A program made the translations under genes and the position numbers. Below, one piece after another: positions 4,830-5,439 of a DNA stretch of 5,439 nucleotides. How positions within the stretch are numbered: position 1 is the stretch's first letter; each line of letters begins with the position of its first letter. Source of the DNA: Bacillota bacterium (lineage in GTDB: Bacteria; Bacillota; Clostridia; Clostridiales; Clostridiaceae); the NCBI GenBank assembly GCA_023399035.1, contig JAEWQX010000170.1:1-5439 (forward strand), written 5' to 3'. Under the pieces are notes generated by a model. The model had not been told where the DNA came from. It worked only from the letters and a program-made list of their open reading frames with translations, and made no database searches.

Positions 4830-5439
4830 TATTCTTTTCCCCCTAATAGTCTGAATATTTCTCTATATTTTTCTGATTCGTTTAATAAATTTCTTAAAGC
4901 ATCTTCCTTATTAAAACAATTAATTTCACAATCTTTTTCTCTGTTTTCCTGTTCTTGTAACTTGCGCATTCCTACAAGCTTCAATAAATTAAGTGACAAT
5001 GAATTATATAAACATTTATCCTCATTATTTAAAGCTTCAAGATGTTTTTTTATTGTTTCAACATCTCCTCTTGCTGCAGGACCTGTTAATGAATTAACAA
5101 ATCCATTTTCTTGAATGTTTTTAATATTCCCTTCAATCAATGGAAATAATGCTTCAAATGCATCTTCTTCACTAAGTCCAAGAGTCTTCAAGTAGCCTGT
5201 ACCAATATCAAGCAGTGAAAGGACCAGATTAGAAACAAAAACATTTGCAAGATGATATGTTGCACTATCTTTTAAGTCTCTTACGAAATATTTATTCCCT
5301 AGAGAGTTTAATAAAGCAATAACAGGAATATCATCATTAATTTGTGTGTTAATATCTCCTTCTATTGAAAAATATATTTTTTCTAATTCTGATATTGGAA
5401 TGTTTTTATTGGAAAATGCAAACATGGGATGTATAGAAT
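4829..5439 (-). CDS. panG: Rossmann/DUF2520 ketopantoate reductase, PanG-like, C-terminal part (cut by window edge)
   Basis: The predicted role is NADPH-dependent reduction of ketopantoate to pantoate, the step done by PanE in E. coli. About 203 codons are visible; the family is near 290-300, so roughly the first 95 residues, including the Rossmann nucleotide-binding motif, lie beyond the edge. The frame stays open to 5439 and reads SIHPMFAFS across the junction, a conserved family segment, so the ATG at 5425 is internal. It also lacks a ribosome binding site. The helical DUF2520 domain is clear: DSATYHLANVFVSNLVLSLL (its YHxAxVFxSN box), the LGLSEEDAFEALFPL helix, and SLTGPAARGDVETIKKHLEAL, of which LTGPxxRGDxxTIxxHL is the diagnostic motif. 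A protein of this family was described as PanG in Francisella, and it sits in pan clusters. Assignment to ketopantoate reduction rests on that family and on its position directly ahead of panB, with a one-base overlap. Confidence 0.8.
   Translation of the reverse strand, partial: SIHPMFAFSNKNIPISELEKIYFSIEGDINTQINDDIPVIALLNSLGNKYFVRDLKDSATYHLANVFVSNLVLSLLDIGTGYLKTLGLSEEDAFEALFPLIEGNIKNIQENGFVNSLTGPAARGDVETIKKHLEALNNEDKCLYNSLSLNLLKLVGMRKLQEQENREKDCEINCFNKEDALRNLLNESEKYREIFRLLGGKE
4839..4844 (-). promoter_or_regulatory. panB ribosome binding site inside the upstream gene
   Basis: AGGGGG on the minus strand lies nine bases before the GTG at 4829 and within the last codons of the reductase gene (…LLGGKE). 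It supports the GTG start and the coupling of the two genes. Confidence 0.7.

Noticed and set aside
5425..5425. ATG at 5425 as the start of the reductase
   Set aside because: The frame is open to the window edge, the residues before it (SIHP) belong to the conserved segment, no ribosome binding site is present, and the Rossmann domain would be missing.
1..5439. CRISPR array, insertion sequence, phage or defence island
   Set aside because: No regularly spaced repeats, transposase, integrase or terminal inverted repeats are present, and apart from one uncharacterised NTPase the genes are housekeeping.

Overview
The window is low-GC DNA (roughly one third G+C) with strong AGGAGG-type ribosome binding sites, tight operon packing and protein sequences that look like those of Clostridium or a close relative (Clostridiaceae, Firmicutes). 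This assignment rests on the general look of MutS and of the panGBCD-type operon; no database search was possible.

Layout. Positions 1-953 (minus strand) hold the N-terminal third of the DNA mismatch-repair protein MutS, which runs off the left edge. A 390-base non-coding divergent region follows (954-1343). It carries a likely vegetative promoter for mutS, a hairpin that reads as a minus-strand terminator, and a good match to a mother-cell sigma-K promoter facing right. Positions 1344-2429 (plus strand) encode a 361-residue protein of unknown function built from two tandem P-loop NTPase domains (PRK06851-like). Its second Walker A motif is degenerate. A strong, probably bidirectional terminator (2516-2562) separates it from the convergent pantothenate operon.

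Positions 2581-5439 (minus strand) hold, in transcription order, a ketopantoate reductase of the Rossmann/DUF2520 type (PanG-like, its N-terminus cut off by the right edge), panB, panC and panD. Together these cover de novo pantothenate (vitamin B5) synthesis. PanB makes ketopantoate from 2-oxoisovalerate and PanG reduces it to pantoate. PanD makes beta-alanine from aspartate, and PanC joins pantoate and beta-alanine. panG and panB overlap by one base (TAGTG) and panB-panC are 31 bases apart. panD lies 172 bases further on and may also have its own promoter.

Most of the window is well-understood housekeeping sequence. The parts most worth a second look are the unassigned dual P-loop protein with its exact 182-residue internal repeat and broken second Walker A motif, the possible sporulation promoter in front of it, and the use of a PanG-type rather than PanE-type reductase.
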